A DNA stretch of 64,000 nucleotides from Bacteroidota bacterium (GTDB lineage: Bacteria; Bacteroidota; Bacteroidia; Chitinophagales; Saprospiraceae): positions 88,396 through 152,395 of the forward strand of contig JAIUPL010000014.1 of NCBI GenBank assembly GCA_020160935.1, read 5' to 3'. The translations under genes and the position numbers were made by a program. The notes below the pieces were generated by a model that saw nothing but the letters and a program-made list of their open reading frames with translations, did not search any database and had not been told where the DNA came from. Positions 1 to 8,929 of the stretch are shown here, in pieces; position 1 is the stretch's first letter; each line of letters starts with the position of its first letter.

Positions 1-2342
1 CGGCCGTCTTTTTCCAGAAAACACAAGGACCAGTCCTGCAAGGCCTGCAACACCGGCATCAATGCCGCTTCGGGCTGCCCGCTCACAGCGGCTAAAGCAG
101 CCGGCGGGGTGCGGGAAATGAACACCGACACCAGCTGGAAAATCTGCTGCTCCGGTTCTGTCAGGCGCTCGTACACCTTTGCCAGCAGCAGGTTTTCGAA
201 CACTTTCTCTTCTGATTTTGCCACCTGCTGCCAGGAGAAGGTCTTGTCTTTTTTCAGCAGGGCTTCGAGGTATTCGTAGCCGCGCGGGTGCCCGTCGAGG
301 CGTTTGTACACATCGTCGCGGTCTTTCAGATCGATCTTTCGCAGCACTTCGGAGTAATTGAGCAGGCGATATTGCTCGGCGTAGCCCATTTTGTCCAAAG
401 GCAGGTGCATGACCACATCCGCCAGGTCATCTATTTTGTAGCGGGTGGTGAACAGGATATGGCAGTTTTTAGGGGTATTTTCACACAAATACTTCAAAAA
501 TGAGCCGAGTAGGTCGCTGGCAATTTTCTGGTGGTATTGCCCTTCCTCGTCGGTCTGCACGTCTTCCACATTGTCGAAAATCAGGATGGTTTTGCGTCCG
601 CGCAGGTAGTTGTCCAGCAGTACCTGCAGTTTGTCCAGCACTTCCACTTGCGGGTTGTCGAGTATTTCCTGCGTTTGGGCTGCCAGCGCGGGGTTGACCT
701 GCTCGAAGCGTTTTTGCAGTGTTTGCAGAATATGCGCTTCGTTGATCTGGTTGCCATTCCGGAAAATAACGATCTGGTGGCTATGGTTGTCGTAGTTGTG
801 GGCAAAGGCTTCCGCCAGGGTTGTTTTGCCCAGGCCGCCCAGTCCGTGCAGGCAAACGTGTTTGTCCGCCCGAAATGCCTGCCGCATCTGTATCAGGTAG
901 CGTTTGCGGCCGATAAATCCCTCGCCGATGAGCCGCGATTTGGAAGTTTTGAGAAAACTGCTTTGCGGATAAAATTGATCCGGCAAATGATAGGGCTGCG
1001 TCGGGTCGATCAGGCTGCCCATGGCCTGGTTTTGGTAAATCACCGGCGTAAACCACTCGGCGATATAGGGAACATGCGGCGCCGCTTCTCTGCGTTGTGC
1101 CACCTCCCGGTGCAGCGCTTCGCGCGCGTAGGCGAGCGAACGGGTGAGCGTCTGCGCCTGCGCGAGGCGGGTGTACAGTTCGGTGGTGAACACCTTGGCG
1201 CCTTCGTCCGTCACCGCAAAGCGCATAGCCACAATGGCCGGCACGCCGAACGTGGCCGCTTGCTCGGTTACGCCGCCTTCCTGCCCCGCCATGGCCGTTT
1301 CGCAGGCACTCAGAATCAGGAGTTTGACGCACTGGTGCCCGCGCAGGCATTCGCCCAGGGCCGCGCCGGATACCTGTTCCTCGTCGCCGTCTTCGTTTTC
1401 AAAATACAAAACGCCCTTTTTTTCACCGGCATGGTAAGCGCCGTGCCCGCTGATGTGAACGATGTCGTGCTGGCGAGCGCTCAGGGCTTTGTCGAGTTCT
1501 TCGAGCGAGGCGTTTTCCAGAAATTCGATGGCAATTTTTGGTTTGCTGTCGCCGGTGGCTTCCAGCGCGCCGATGGACTGGATCAGGCGCGTTTGTTCTT
1601 CCTCAATTTGCAGCATTTTTCCGCGCTCGTCGAGGTCTTCGGGCAGGGCGGTGATAAACAGCATTTTCAGCGGGGCGGCTGTTGCGAGGTCGCCTTGCAT
1701 ATTAAAGGCTTCCAGCGACCCGACTTTTGTGCGCACCAGGCCGAAATTGCTGGCTGTCAGGCTCTTTTTTGCTTCTCCTAATTTGGAAGGAAACAGCAAA
1801 GGCAAGACCATTTCAAAGGGCAGGTTGATGATTTTTTCATCATTGGTGGACAACACCAGCAGCAGTTCCTCGATCCGTTTGGATTCCAGTAAATGAATGA
1901 AATCCGCGCATACCTGCCCGATATCGCCGGAAAAAAAGGCGTCGTACAGTTGCTGCGACAAGCGGTTTTCAAAAGCAATGATGCTCGAAGGGTTCCAGGT
2001 TTGCTCGCCTTTCAGCCGCATGGGGCTGTCGCTGCCGCGGCGGAAAGCCTGAAATTCCATCAGGTCGTCGAACAACCCGGCAGGTATGTTGACGGCTACG
2101 GCATGTTGCAGGAGGGGTTCTCCGGAAGTGCCCAGTTTTGATGCGCCATCGTGCCTGGATTTTATGTGCATATTCAGGCTGTATATGCCGCCTTCTGCGG
2201 GTTCGATGCGCAGGAATAGAATGCTGTGTTGCAGCGCTTTTTCAACGAGGTAGTAATTGTCACCAATATGGACGTCGCCGCCGGCAGTGATGTTGCCGTA
2301 GTTGATATTTTTTTGGGAAGGGGAATCGGGTGTATTTTTCAA
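1..2342 (-). CDS. CHAT-domain caspase-like protease fused to NB-ARC/NACHT STAND ATPase (3' end outside window)
   Basis: Predicted cysteine protease of the CHAT (caspase HetF-associated) family joined to a STAND NTPase, an NLR-like layout. The family is linked to regulated cell death and anti-phage defence; trigger and substrate here are unknown. The window holds 780 codons and the C-terminus lies beyond base 1. Visible parts: a short head with ITAGGDVHIGD (residues 19-28), a type of leader common before CHAT/STAND proteins; the CHAT dyad His300 (VHISGHGAYH) and Cys347 (LILSACETA); Walker A GLGGLGKTT with Lys506; Walker B TILIFDN with Asp590; then a probable winged-helix region. The start is TTG 2342: an in-frame TAA lies six codons upstream and the first ATG is codon 58, which would remove the head. 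It stands alone, with carB behind it and its own upstream gap. The missing C-terminus could carry TPR or WD repeats, which would decide the subfamily. Confidence 0.87.
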   Translation of the reverse strand, partial: MKNTPDSPSQKNINYGNITAGGDVHIGDNYYLVEKALQHSILFLRIEPAEGGIYSLNMHIKSRHDGASKLGTSGEPLLQHAVAVNIPAGLFDDLMEFQAFRRGSDSPMRLKGEQTWNPSSIIAFENRLSQQLYDAFFSGDIGQVCADFIHLLESKRIEELLLVLSTNDEKIINLPFEMVLPLLFPSKLGEAKKSLTASNFGLVRTKVGSLEAFNMQGDLATAAPLKMLFITALPEDLDERGKMLQIEEEQTRLIQSIGALEATGDSKPKIAIEFLENASLEELDKALSARQHDIVHISGHGAYHAGEKKGVLYFENEDGDEEQVSGAALGECLRGHQCVKLLILSACETAMAGQEGGVTEQAATFGVPAIVAMRFAVTDEGAKVFTTELYTRLAQAQTLTRSLAYAREALHREVAQRREAAPHVPYIAEWFTPVIYQNQAMGSLIDPTQPYHLPDQFYPQSSFLKTSKSRLIGEGFIGRKRYLIQMRQAFRADKHVCLHGLGGLGKTTLAEAFAHNYDNHSHQIVIFRNGNQINEAHILQTLQKRFEQVNPALAAQTQEILDNPQVEVLDKLQVLLDNYLRGRKTILIFDNVEDVQTDEEGQYHQKIASDLLGSFLKYLCENTPKNCHILFTTRYKIDDLADVVMHLPLDKMGYAEQYRLLNYSEVLRKIDLKDRDDVYKRLDGHPRGYEYLEALLKKDKTFSWQQVAKSEEKVFENLLLAKVYERLTEPEQQIFQLVSVFISRTPPAALAAVSGQPEAALMPVLQALQDWSLCFLEKDG

Positions 2343-2423
2343 TATACTGTATTTCTTTTATTTCATTCAATTACAATGAATTACGCTCCCTTTCAATAAT
2401 ATCTACACGATCTATTTACCTCA

Positions 2424-2467
2424 AATAAAAATCCCTTTCCCCCACCGCCATGCAGTCTGGGAAAGGG
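2424..2467 (-). terminator. carB: Intrinsic terminator downstream of carB
   Basis: On the minus strand, stem CCCTTTCCC (2467-2459) pairs with GGGAAAGGG (2441-2433) and is followed by ATTTTTATTT. It lies about 100 bases after the carB stop and before the CHAT gene, so it should separate the two transcripts. Confidence 0.7.
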
Positions 2468-2565
2468 ACTTCCGTCAATCAAAAAAGCCGCTCATAAGTC
2501 ATAGGGAGTTTACAGGTCGCTAAAATAGCGGCTCTACCCCAGACTACCAAATATTTTTCTCTGCG

Positions 2566-5400
2566 TCAGTTATACAAATACATACTCCGATTCCTTTCCA
2601 ACTCCCTGAAATACGGGTCTTTCAAATCCTTGATAAAGTAAATCGCCTCGCCCGTGCTCTTCATTTCCGGCCCGAGTCGTTTGTCTACATGCTGGAATTT
2701 TTCGAAGGAGAACACCGGAATTTTGATTGCATAGCCATCCATGCGGTTGATCATCTCGAAATCTTTCAGTTTGTGCGTACCCAGCATGATTTTAGTGGCA
2801 ATGTTGAGGTACGGCACCCCATAGGCTTTGGCGATAAACGGCGTGGTGCGCGAAGCGCGCGGGTTGGCTTCGATGACGTATACCTGGTCGTTTTTGATTG
2901 CAAACTGAATATTGATCAACCCTTTGATATTCAAGGCTCTGGCGATGCGTTCGGCGTATTCGCACATGCTCTGGATCACGATAGGTCCGAGCGAGTACGG
3001 CGGCAACACGGCCGAAGAGTCGCCCGAGTGGATACCGGCCGGCTCGATGTGCTCCATGATGCCCATGATGTGGATGTCGTCGCCATCGAAAATGGCGTCG
3101 ATTTCGGCTTCCTTGGCGCGTTCGAGGAACTGGTCGATGAGGACTTTGTTGTCGGGCAGGTGTTTGAAGATGGACAGCACCTGACGCTCCAATTCGTTGT
3201 CATTGATCACAATTTTCATGCGCTGACCACCGAGCACGTACGAAGGGCGCACCAGTAGCGGGTACGGTATCTGGCGGGCCACATCGAGCGCGGCGTCCAC
3301 GTCGTGGGCGACGCCGTATTTAGGATACGGGATGTCGAGTTCCTTGAGCAGGTCAGAGAAGCGGCCGCGGTCTTCGGCAATGTCCATGTTGTCGAAACTG
3401 GTGCCGATGATGTTCCAGCCTTTTTTGTGCAGGTCTTCGGCGAGTTTGAGGGCCGTCTGGCCGCCGAGTTGCACGATGACGCCGTCGGGTTTTTCGTGTT
3501 CGAGGATTTCTTCGAGGTGCTCCCAGTACACAGGTTCGAAGTAGAGTTTATCAGCAATGTCGAAATCGGTGGATACCGTTTCGGGGTTACAGTTTACCAT
3601 AATCGCCTCATAACCAACCTCTTTGGCAGCCAGCACGCCGTGTACGCAGCAGTAGTCGAACTCAATGCCCTGGCCGATGCGGTTGGGGCCGGAGCCCAGC
3701 ACCACTACTTTCTTTTTGTCGGTGACGATGCTTTCGTTGCGGTCGTCGAAGGTCGAGTAGAAATAGTTCGTTTTGCTCTCGAACTCGGCGGCGCAGGTGT
3801 CTACCATTTTATACACCCGGCGGATGTCGCGGCGTTTGCGCTCCTGGGTCACAAATTTCTCGTCGATGCGCAGCAACCAGGCGATTTGCGCGTCGGAGTA
3901 ACCGTTCTTTTTGAGTTCGATAAAGAAATCGGTCGGGATGTCCTCCGGCACGTTGTAGCGCAGGAGTTGTTCCTCCATTTTCACGAGGTTTTTGATCTGG
4001 CCGATAAACCAGGAGTCGATGCCCGTAAATTTCTGAACGGTTTTGGATGGGATGCCGAGGCGCAGGGCGTCTTTCACGCGGTAAATGCGGTCGTCGCTCA
4101 CCTTTTCAAGGCGTTCGAGGATGTCGTCGGTGCGCAGCCATTCCTTTTTGTCGGCGCCCAGGCCCGTGCGGTTGTTTTCCTGGCTCTGACAGGCTTTTTG
4201 CAGCGCTTCGTTGAACGAGCGGCCGATCGCCATCACCTCGCCTACCGATTTCATTTGCAGGCCGAGGCGGTGGTCGGCGCCGTGGAATTTATCGAAGTTC
4301 CAGCGCGGCATTTTCACGATCACATAGTCGAGCGTGGGTTCGAAGTAAGCCGAAGTGGTTTTGGTGATCTGGTTTTTCAGTTCGTCGAGCGTGTAGCCTA
4401 TGGCGAGTTTGGCAGCAATTTTTGCAATGGGATACCCCGTGGCCTTGGAGGCCAGAGCCGAGGAACGCGACACACGCGGATTTACTTCAATGGCAATAAG
4501 TTGTTCGTTTTCAGGGTTTTGTGCAAACTGAACATTGCAACCTCCGGCAAAATTGCCCAGGGCGCGCATGATCTTGATGGCCTGGTTGCGCATGTCCTGA
4601 TACGCCGTGTCGGAGAGCGTCATGGCCGGCGCCACAGTGATGCTGTCGCCTGTGTGGATACCCATGGGGTCGAGGTTTTCCACGGTGCAGATGATGACGA
4701 CGTTGTCGAGTTTGTCGCGCAACAGTTCCAGTTCAAATTCTTTCCAGCCCAGTACGGCTTTTTCTACCAGCACCTCGTGGGTTGGAGAAGCGTTGAGGCC
4801 GTTTTTCAGGGCCTCGTCGAAATCGTCTTCGCGCATACAGAAGCCGCCGCCTGTGCCTCCGAGCGTGTACGACGGACGAATAACAAGCGGGAAACCAATC
4901 TTTTGCGCGGCTTCCTTGCCCTCCAGATAGGAGTTGGCGATATACGAGGGCGCTACGGACAGCCCGAGGTCGACCACGAGTTTTTTGAATGCCTCGCGGT
5001 TTTCGGTGGTTTCGATGGCTGCCGTGTCTACCCCGATCATGCGGCAGTTGTATTGCTCCCAGATGCCCATTTTTTCGCATTCGATGGCGAGGTTGAGCGC
5101 TGTTTGGCCGCCCATGGTGGGCAATACGGCATCGAGCGTGGGCAGGCTGGGGTCTTCCTGGTGCATTTTCAAAATAGCCTCAATACTTTCCGGCGTGAGC
5201 GGCTTCAGGTAAATATAATCAGCCGTCACCGGGTCGGTCATGATGGTGGCGGGGTTGGAATTGATGAGCGCCACTTTAATGCCTTCTTCCCGAAGTGAAC
5301 GGCTGGCTTGTGAGCCGGAATAGTCGAATTCGCAGGCCTGACCGATAATGATGGGGCCGGAGCCAATGATGAGGATAGATTGAATGGAATTATCTTTCAC
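2566..5400 (-). CDS. carB: Carbamoyl-phosphate synthase large subunit lacking the C-terminal allosteric domain
   Basis: Makes carbamoyl phosphate from bicarbonate, ammonia (from CarA) and two ATP, feeding pyrimidine and arginine synthesis in the cytoplasm. The 944-residue protein has two homologous synthetase halves. The N-terminal carboxyphosphate half starts [20 protein letters not shown]; the carbamate-kinase half restarts at about residue 570 with [20 protein letters not shown]. Each has ATP-grasp signatures ([50 protein letters not shown]). Family members are often about 1,070 residues with a C-terminal MGS-like domain that binds UMP/IMP/ornithine. This one ends about 30 residues after the second ATP-grasp ([10 protein letters not shown]), so that domain is absent; short CarB forms are known to me in other Bacteroidota. 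The start is GTG 5400, fixed by alignment of the N-terminal Rossmann motif. carA is not next to it. A candidate attenuator lies upstream. Confidence 0.97.
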   Translation of the reverse strand: MKDNSIQSILIIGSGPIIIGQACEFDYSGSQASRSLREEGIKVALINSNPATIMTDPVTADYIYLKPLTPESIEAILKMHQEDPSLPTLDAVLPTMGGQTALNLAIECEKMGIWEQYNCRMIGVDTAAIETTENREAFKKLVVDLGLSVAPSYIANSYLEGKEAAQKIGFPLVIRPSYTLGGTGGGFCMREDDFDEALKNGLNASPTHEVLVEKAVLGWKEFELELLRDKLDNVVIICTVENLDPMGIHTGDSITVAPAMTLSDTAYQDMRNQAIKIMRALGNFAGGCNVQFAQNPENEQLIAIEVNPRVSRSSALASKATGYPIAKIAAKLAIGYTLDELKNQITKTTSAYFEPTLDYVIVKMPRWNFDKFHGADHRLGLQMKSVGEVMAIGRSFNEALQKACQSQENNRTGLGADKKEWLRTDDILERLEKVSDDRIYRVKDALRLGIPSKTVQKFTGIDSWFIGQIKNLVKMEEQLLRYNVPEDIPTDFFIELKKNGYSDAQIAWLLRIDEKFVTQERKRRDIRRVYKMVDTCAAEFESKTNYFYSTFDDRNESIVTDKKKVVVLGSGPNRIGQGIEFDYCCVHGVLAAKEVGYEAIMVNCNPETVSTDFDIADKLYFEPVYWEHLEEILEHEKPDGVIVQLGGQTALKLAEDLHKKGWNIIGTSFDNMDIAEDRGRFSDLLKELDIPYPKYGVAHDVDAALDVARQIPYPLLVRPSYVLGGQRMKIVINDNELERQVLSIFKHLPDNKVLIDQFLERAKEAEIDAIFDGDDIHIMGIMEHIEPAGIHSGDSSAVLPPYSLGPIVIQSMCEYAERIARALNIKGLINIQFAIKNDQVYVIEANPRASRTTPFIAKAYGVPYLNIATKIMLGTHKLKDFEMINRMDGYAIKIPVFSFEKFQHVDKRLGPEMKSTGEAIYFIKDLKDPYFRELERNRSMYLYN

Positions 5401-5407
5401 GCGGAAA

Positions 5408-5560
5408 TCAGAGAGTGAGAGGGTGAGAGAGTGAGAAGTGAGAGAACGTTATGTCCTCTGCAACCCTGTCGGATTGGGGGCAAAAAAATGCCGGAAACAG
5501 GCGCATGGCCCCATTTCCGGCATGTCCGAATACAAAAAACCTGTTGAGTCGTTTTTTCAT
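5408..5560 (-). CDS. Candidate 50-codon leader peptide overlapping the carB attenuator
   Basis: Short open frame ATG 5560 to TGA 5408, beginning [17 protein letters not shown], found by reading the carB leader by hand. It starts about 10 bases after a TACCTTTG box, runs through both strands of the terminator stem at 5488-5523, and stops 7 bases before the carB GTG in another frame. Its last third is encoded by the 8-bp tandem repeat arm. This matches the layout of the pyrBI leader peptide of enteric bacteria, where translation through the hairpin prevents termination. No conservation can be tested here, so the peptide may be fortuitous. Confidence 0.4.
   Translation of the reverse strand: MKKRLNRFFVFGHAGNGAMRLFPAFFCPQSDRVAEDITFSHFSLSHPLTL
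5482..5523 (-). terminator. Strong intrinsic terminator; possible carB attenuator
   Basis: Perfect 10-bp stem ATGCCGGAAA / TTTCCGGCAT (5523-5514 and 5497-5488, minus strand), 16-nt loop, then seven T. It can end transcripts of the flippase operon. It also lies between the candidate carB promoter (5570-5577) and the carB start, which is an attenuator position. A T-rich stretch precedes it at 5536-5531. Confidence 0.85.
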
Positions 5561-5569
5561 ATCGGGACG

Positions 5570-5577
5570 CAAAGGTA
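5570..5577 (-). promoter_or_regulatory. carB: Bacteroidota-type -7 box upstream of carB
   Basis: TACCTTTG on the minus strand followed by C, matching TAnnTTTG. A T-rich stretch lies 20 bases upstream but no clear TTTG -33 box. Transcription from here would cross the terminator at 5482-5523 before reaching carB. Confidence 0.55.
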
Positions 5578-5664
5578 AAAGGGTGTGCCGGGAAAAAAGA
5601 GGAGATGCGGGATTTTTTTTGAAAATGTTACAGCGGAGCAGTACCCTCTCACTCTCTCACTCTC

Positions 5665-6645
5665 TCACTCTCTCACCCTCTCACCCTCTCTCACACCTCT
5701 CCAAAACACCAGCAGTCCAAATAAAATCCAGCACACCTGCCGCGCCCGGCGGATCAGCGACACGGTGAGCCATAAATCGTCACTGCCCGATGCCACAATT
5801 TTGTCGAGCATCACCTTGTTGGCAAATTCTTCCACCCCAATCTGGCCTGGAATAAAACCGGCAGCGGCTTTGTAGAAGGCTACGCCGGTGTTGATAGCAA
5901 CGGCCTGAACTGCTTGGATGTCGGCGCCCAGAAAATGCAGCATCAACCACAGTTCCATCGAATCGATCACCCAATACAGCACAAAAAACAGCATAGCCAG
6001 TAAAAACGCCTGCGGGTTGTTGCGAATCGAGGTATTCCATTCCTGCCAGCCTTGTTCCAGTTGAGCCATGAAATGAGCCAGTCGCTCTGCCCATTTGCGT
6101 TTTTGTGTGCGTTGTTGCAGCCATTCCAGAAAAAAACGACGGCGCCGAATCAGCAGCACCAGCCCCGTCAGACCTGCGAGCCAGGGCCACGCGCCGGCCA
6201 TCGTATCGGGTAGTTGAAATGAAAACATCGAACTTCCAATACTTGAAACGAAGAACAAAAGCACTTGTGCCAACACCATCCCTGTGCGGGAAACAAATGC
6301 GGCAGCGATCAGGGTAGCCGGATTGATCCCTTTCTGTTGCAGCAAAATGATTTTCACAGCCTCTCCGCCGACTGCGCTGGTGGGCTGAATAAAACTCACT
6401 GCTTCTCCTGCCTGACGAATCAGGAATAAACTCTTGACAGACAGCACCTTACCAGGTTCGCCCATGCAATATCGCCAGCCCAGGGTGGCACAGGTATATC
6501 CCACGGCGGTAATGAGCAAAAGCCATAAAAAACGGAAGCCCAACTGTTGAAGAGAGGCAAAGGCTTTCTGCCAGTCGAGGTTGCGAATAAAGAACCCGAA
6601 TAGCAGCAACACTAATATCAAAAGCAAGAGGCGCTGGCGACTCAT
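5665..6645 (-). CDS. Flippase-like integral membrane protein (LPG_synthase_TM / UPF0104 family)
   Basis: A 326-residue polytopic inner-membrane protein. It starts MSRQRLLLLILVLLLFGFFI and has further hydrophobic segments to about residue 315. The pattern, with a central G-x-P-x-Q-x-G-x-E-E motif (GFIPGQIGVEEF near 265-276), fits the lysylphosphatidylglycerol synthetase transmembrane/flippase-like family, whose members move or modify lipids; no aminoacyl-transferase domain is present. It is the last gene of the operon sigma-FecR-STN-flippase, 2 bases after the STN gene. Its final residues (GVREGERVRE) are encoded by the 8-bp tandem repeat, so the C-terminal tail is set by repeat DNA and not by the family. 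Confidence 0.8.
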   Translation of the reverse strand: MSRQRLLLLILVLLLFGFFIRNLDWQKAFASLQQLGFRFLWLLLITAVGYTCATLGWRYCMGEPGKVLSVKSLFLIRQAGEAVSFIQPTSAVGGEAVKIILLQQKGINPATLIAAAFVSRTGMVLAQVLLFFVSSIGSSMFSFQLPDTMAGAWPWLAGLTGLVLLIRRRRFFLEWLQQRTQKRKWAERLAHFMAQLEQGWQEWNTSIRNNPQAFLLAMLFFVLYWVIDSMELWLMLHFLGADIQAVQAVAINTGVAFYKAAAGFIPGQIGVEEFANKVMLDKIVASGSDDLWLTVSLIRRARQVCWILFGLLVFWRGVREGERVRE

Positions 6646-6647
6646 AT

Positions 6648-7931
6648 TTACCAGTTGAAAAACGGCGTTACCCGCCGCCCCGAGCGATTAATCAGGCCGA
6701 TTTGCAGGCCCTCTACTTCTTTGGCAGAGTTGATCAGGCCGATTTGCAGGCCGCGTACCTTTTTGGCGTGGTTAACAATACCCGCCACCTGAATGCCGGT
6801 GATTGTGTCGGCCCGATTGACGATGCCCGCGATCTGGCTGCCTTCCACTTCGGGAACAAAATTGTATATGCCACCTACCTGCAACAACATTTTGCCGCTG
6901 CGAGTATGGTTGCCAATGCCGCCGATCTGAGAGGCTACACCTTCGGCGTGGCGATTGAAATTGACAATTCCGGCGATTTGCATACCCGCCAGCGTATCGC
7001 CGCAGTGGTTGTAAATGCCGCCCACCTGCACACCGTTCTGGTTGCCGTGGAGTTCGTTGAAAATACCGGCGATTTGTACGCCCTGGACTTCTTTGCGCGT
7101 GAAGTTGGCCAGTCCGGCGATTTCCAGCCTTCTGTTGGCCAGTGATGTACCGGCAAGCACGTTGAACGACCAGTCGTTGACCACCTTGGCGCTCAGCGTG
7201 TGGTTGGTGCCCAAAACGGGCAGGAATGACACCTGGTATCGTCGGTGCAGGGAGTCGGCCACATTCACGGCGTTCCATTTTTCGAGGGTGGCTTTGAAAA
7301 AACGTTCGGCTTTGGTAGCCGCTATTTGCAGACTTTCCTCCAGCGTCATGGTGCGGCGAACAGGCGTGACGGTATTTACCTTTAAATCAATCTTCTGGAA
7401 TCGCGGCGTCTGACTCGAAACGGTAAATATGGTGTCGCGGTAGTCGAGGCGCGCCACCACCACTTCTGTTTTTTTGCGCACCTTCAGTTCGTAGTAGCCG
7501 TTGGAGTCGGTCGTCGTGGCGCGCAATGTTTGGCGGTCGTACACCGTCGCATTGGCGAGGCGTTGACCTGTAACCGGGTCTTTTACGTAGCCGCTGAGTT
7601 GTTCGGCGGGTTTGCGGCGTTTTTTCAGGATGAGGTAGTTTCCATTGGGTTTGAATTCGTAGCCTTCACCCAGAATTTCATACAGCGCTTCGCGCACCGT
7701 CCAGTCGTTGGCAATGAGGTTGGCTTTGCGCGATGCATCGATGATGCCGGCATTGTACGACCATTCGAAACCGGCGCGTTGGGCAACTACCTGCAAAGCG
7801 TCGCGAATCGGCGTGTTTTTAAACACCAAATCCACACGCCTTTCCAGCAATTCCACCGCCCCGCCTGCCTGAACAGCCGACCACCAAATAATAACCATCC
7901 ATATATATTTCCGAGCAGCCATATTCATCAT
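6648..7931 (-). CDS. STN-domain surface protein with carboxypeptidase-like domain and GxQIxGIxN repeats
   Basis: A 427-residue exported protein. Signal peptide: 1-25. Residues about 30-107 form a secretin/TonB short N-terminal (STN) domain (VFKNTPIRDALQVVAQRAGF). Residues about 114-175 form a carboxypeptidase regulatory-like domain (LSGYVKDPVTGQRLANATV). From about 270 to the end come nine repeats of 14-17 residues with the core GxQIxGIxN, as in some Leptospira surface repeat proteins. There is no TonB barrel. In Fec-type signalling the STN domain of the receptor contacts FecR; here it sits on a separate protein, whose role as sensor is inference. Its start ATG overlaps the fecR stop (ATGA), indicating translational coupling. 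Confidence 0.8.
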   Translation of the reverse strand: MMNMAARKYIWMVIIWWSAVQAGGAVELLERRVDLVFKNTPIRDALQVVAQRAGFEWSYNAGIIDASRKANLIANDWTVREALYEILGEGYEFKPNGNYLILKKRRKPAEQLSGYVKDPVTGQRLANATVYDRQTLRATTTDSNGYYELKVRKKTEVVVARLDYRDTIFTVSSQTPRFQKIDLKVNTVTPVRRTMTLEESLQIAATKAERFFKATLEKWNAVNVADSLHRRYQVSFLPVLGTNHTLSAKVVNDWSFNVLAGTSLANRRLEIAGLANFTRKEVQGVQIAGIFNELHGNQNGVQVGGIYNHCGDTLAGMQIAGIVNFNRHAEGVASQIGGIGNHTRSGKMLLQVGGIYNFVPEVEGSQIAGIVNRADTITGIQVAGIVNHAKKVRGLQIGLINSAKEVEGLQIGLINRSGRRVTPFFNW

Positions 7932-8929
7932 TCATCATTCCCCCCACATCCTGTTCCATCCAGCACCACTTTCCCGTCTTTCTTTTCCACGGTCAGGGAG
8001 AAGGAATCGGCAATGAGATCAAGCACGCGGTCGAGTTCCAGGTTGTCGTAGCGAGCGTGCAGGATGCAGTTTTCCAATACCTTGTTTTTCAATGAAATAT
8101 CCACGCCGTACACATCGCTGAGTTCGCGCACCACCTGGCCGAGTGGCGTGGCATCGTAATCGAAATAGCGGTTTTTGTAAGCCAGCACATTGGGATTGGG
8201 TTTGGCCACCCGGGTGATATTTCCGCTGCCTGATTCATAAATCGCCTGTTCGCCAGCCACCAGCAGCAGGTTTTGTGCGCCGGCGCTGAGTTGAACTTTA
8301 CCCTCTGTTACCGACACTTTTACGCGGCCGGGTTCGGAGCGGTTGTCTACGTTGAATTCGGTTCCTACCACCTTTACTTCCAGTTGTTGCACCTCGATCA
8401 CAAAAGGTTTTTCGCGGTCGTGCGCTACAGCGAAGTAGGCCTCTCCTTCCAGCCGCATGCGCCGTTCTTTTTTGTTGAAATTACCGGCAATGCGCAGGGC
8501 GGAGTTCCGATTAAGCACCACTACGGAGCCGTCAGTCAATGTATCGGTGAGGGTGCTGGTTGCGGCGGCAATCTGCACTTCCGGCGTATCGGTTTCATTT
8601 CTGAAAAAGAACACAGCGGCTACCACCAATGCCAGCACGGCAGCAGCGGCGGGCATCCACTGATACATGGAAATGCGGCGGGCTACGGGGGCAGCGGGCT
8701 GCATTTGTGCCCTTACTTTTTGCAAGGCGCTTTCAGTATCTACCGGGCGAAGCGTGGCAGCACGCGCAGTGGGCGCCTGCGACCAAAGGCGCTGAAGGCT
8801 ATCGAAATAGCGGCTGTTGTCGGCCGATTCCTGCAGCCACGACTCGATCAGGGCCTCCTCCTGCTTGGTGGTCTCACCGGCCAGGCGTTTGGCCAGCAAT
8901 TCGTCTATATGGGCGTAGTTGTCTGTCAT
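7928..8929 (-). CDS. FecR-family anti-sigma factor
   Basis: Transmembrane regulator of the adjacent ECF sigma factor. The 333 residues comprise a cytoplasmic sigma-binding segment with the TKQEEALIESWLQES motif (about 15-30), one membrane helix (WMPAAAAVLALVVAAVFFF, about 90-108), a periplasmic FecR domain (TDGSVVVLNRNSALRI to GEQAIYE), and a C-terminal DUF4974-like domain (NRYFDYDATPLGQVVRELSDVYGVDI). Start ATG 8929 overlaps the sigma stop in an ATGA; an in-frame ATG at 8941 would overlap more and is less likely. Expected to hold the sigma factor at the membrane until a periplasmic signal arrives. Confidence 0.92.
   Translation of the reverse strand: MTDNYAHIDELLAKRLAGETTKQEEALIESWLQESADNSRYFDSLQRLWSQAPTARAATLRPVDTESALQKVRAQMQPAAPVARRISMYQWMPAAAAVLALVVAAVFFFRNETDTPEVQIAAATSTLTDTLTDGSVVVLNRNSALRIAGNFNKKERRMRLEGEAYFAVAHDREKPFVIEVQQLEVKVVGTEFNVDNRSEPGRVKVSVTEGKVQLSAGAQNLLLVAGEQAIYESGSGNITRVAKPNPNVLAYKNRYFDYDATPLGQVVRELSDVYGVDISLKNKVLENCILHARYDNLELDRVLDLIADSFSLTVEKKDGKVVLDGTGCGGNDE

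Larger units (their letters stand above)
5411..5702. repeat. Inverted repeat with 8-bp tandem arms (GAGAGTGA type)
   Basis: Arms of GAGAGTGA-like units at 5411-5444 and, inverted, at 5644-5702. Between them lie about 200 bases holding the carB promoter and terminator. The right arm is read as the last codons of the flippase-like gene. The same unit recurs at 20484-20516 and 26671-26890. Confidence 0.8.

Noticed and set aside
531..1781. 416-codon plus-strand frame over the CHAT gene
   Set aside because: The minus strand encodes clear CHAT and Walker motifs; the plus frame has none.
3304..5298. Long open frame of 664 codons antisense to carB
   Set aside because: It mirrors the coding frame of carB and has no family motif; typical shadow frame in GC-rich coding DNA.
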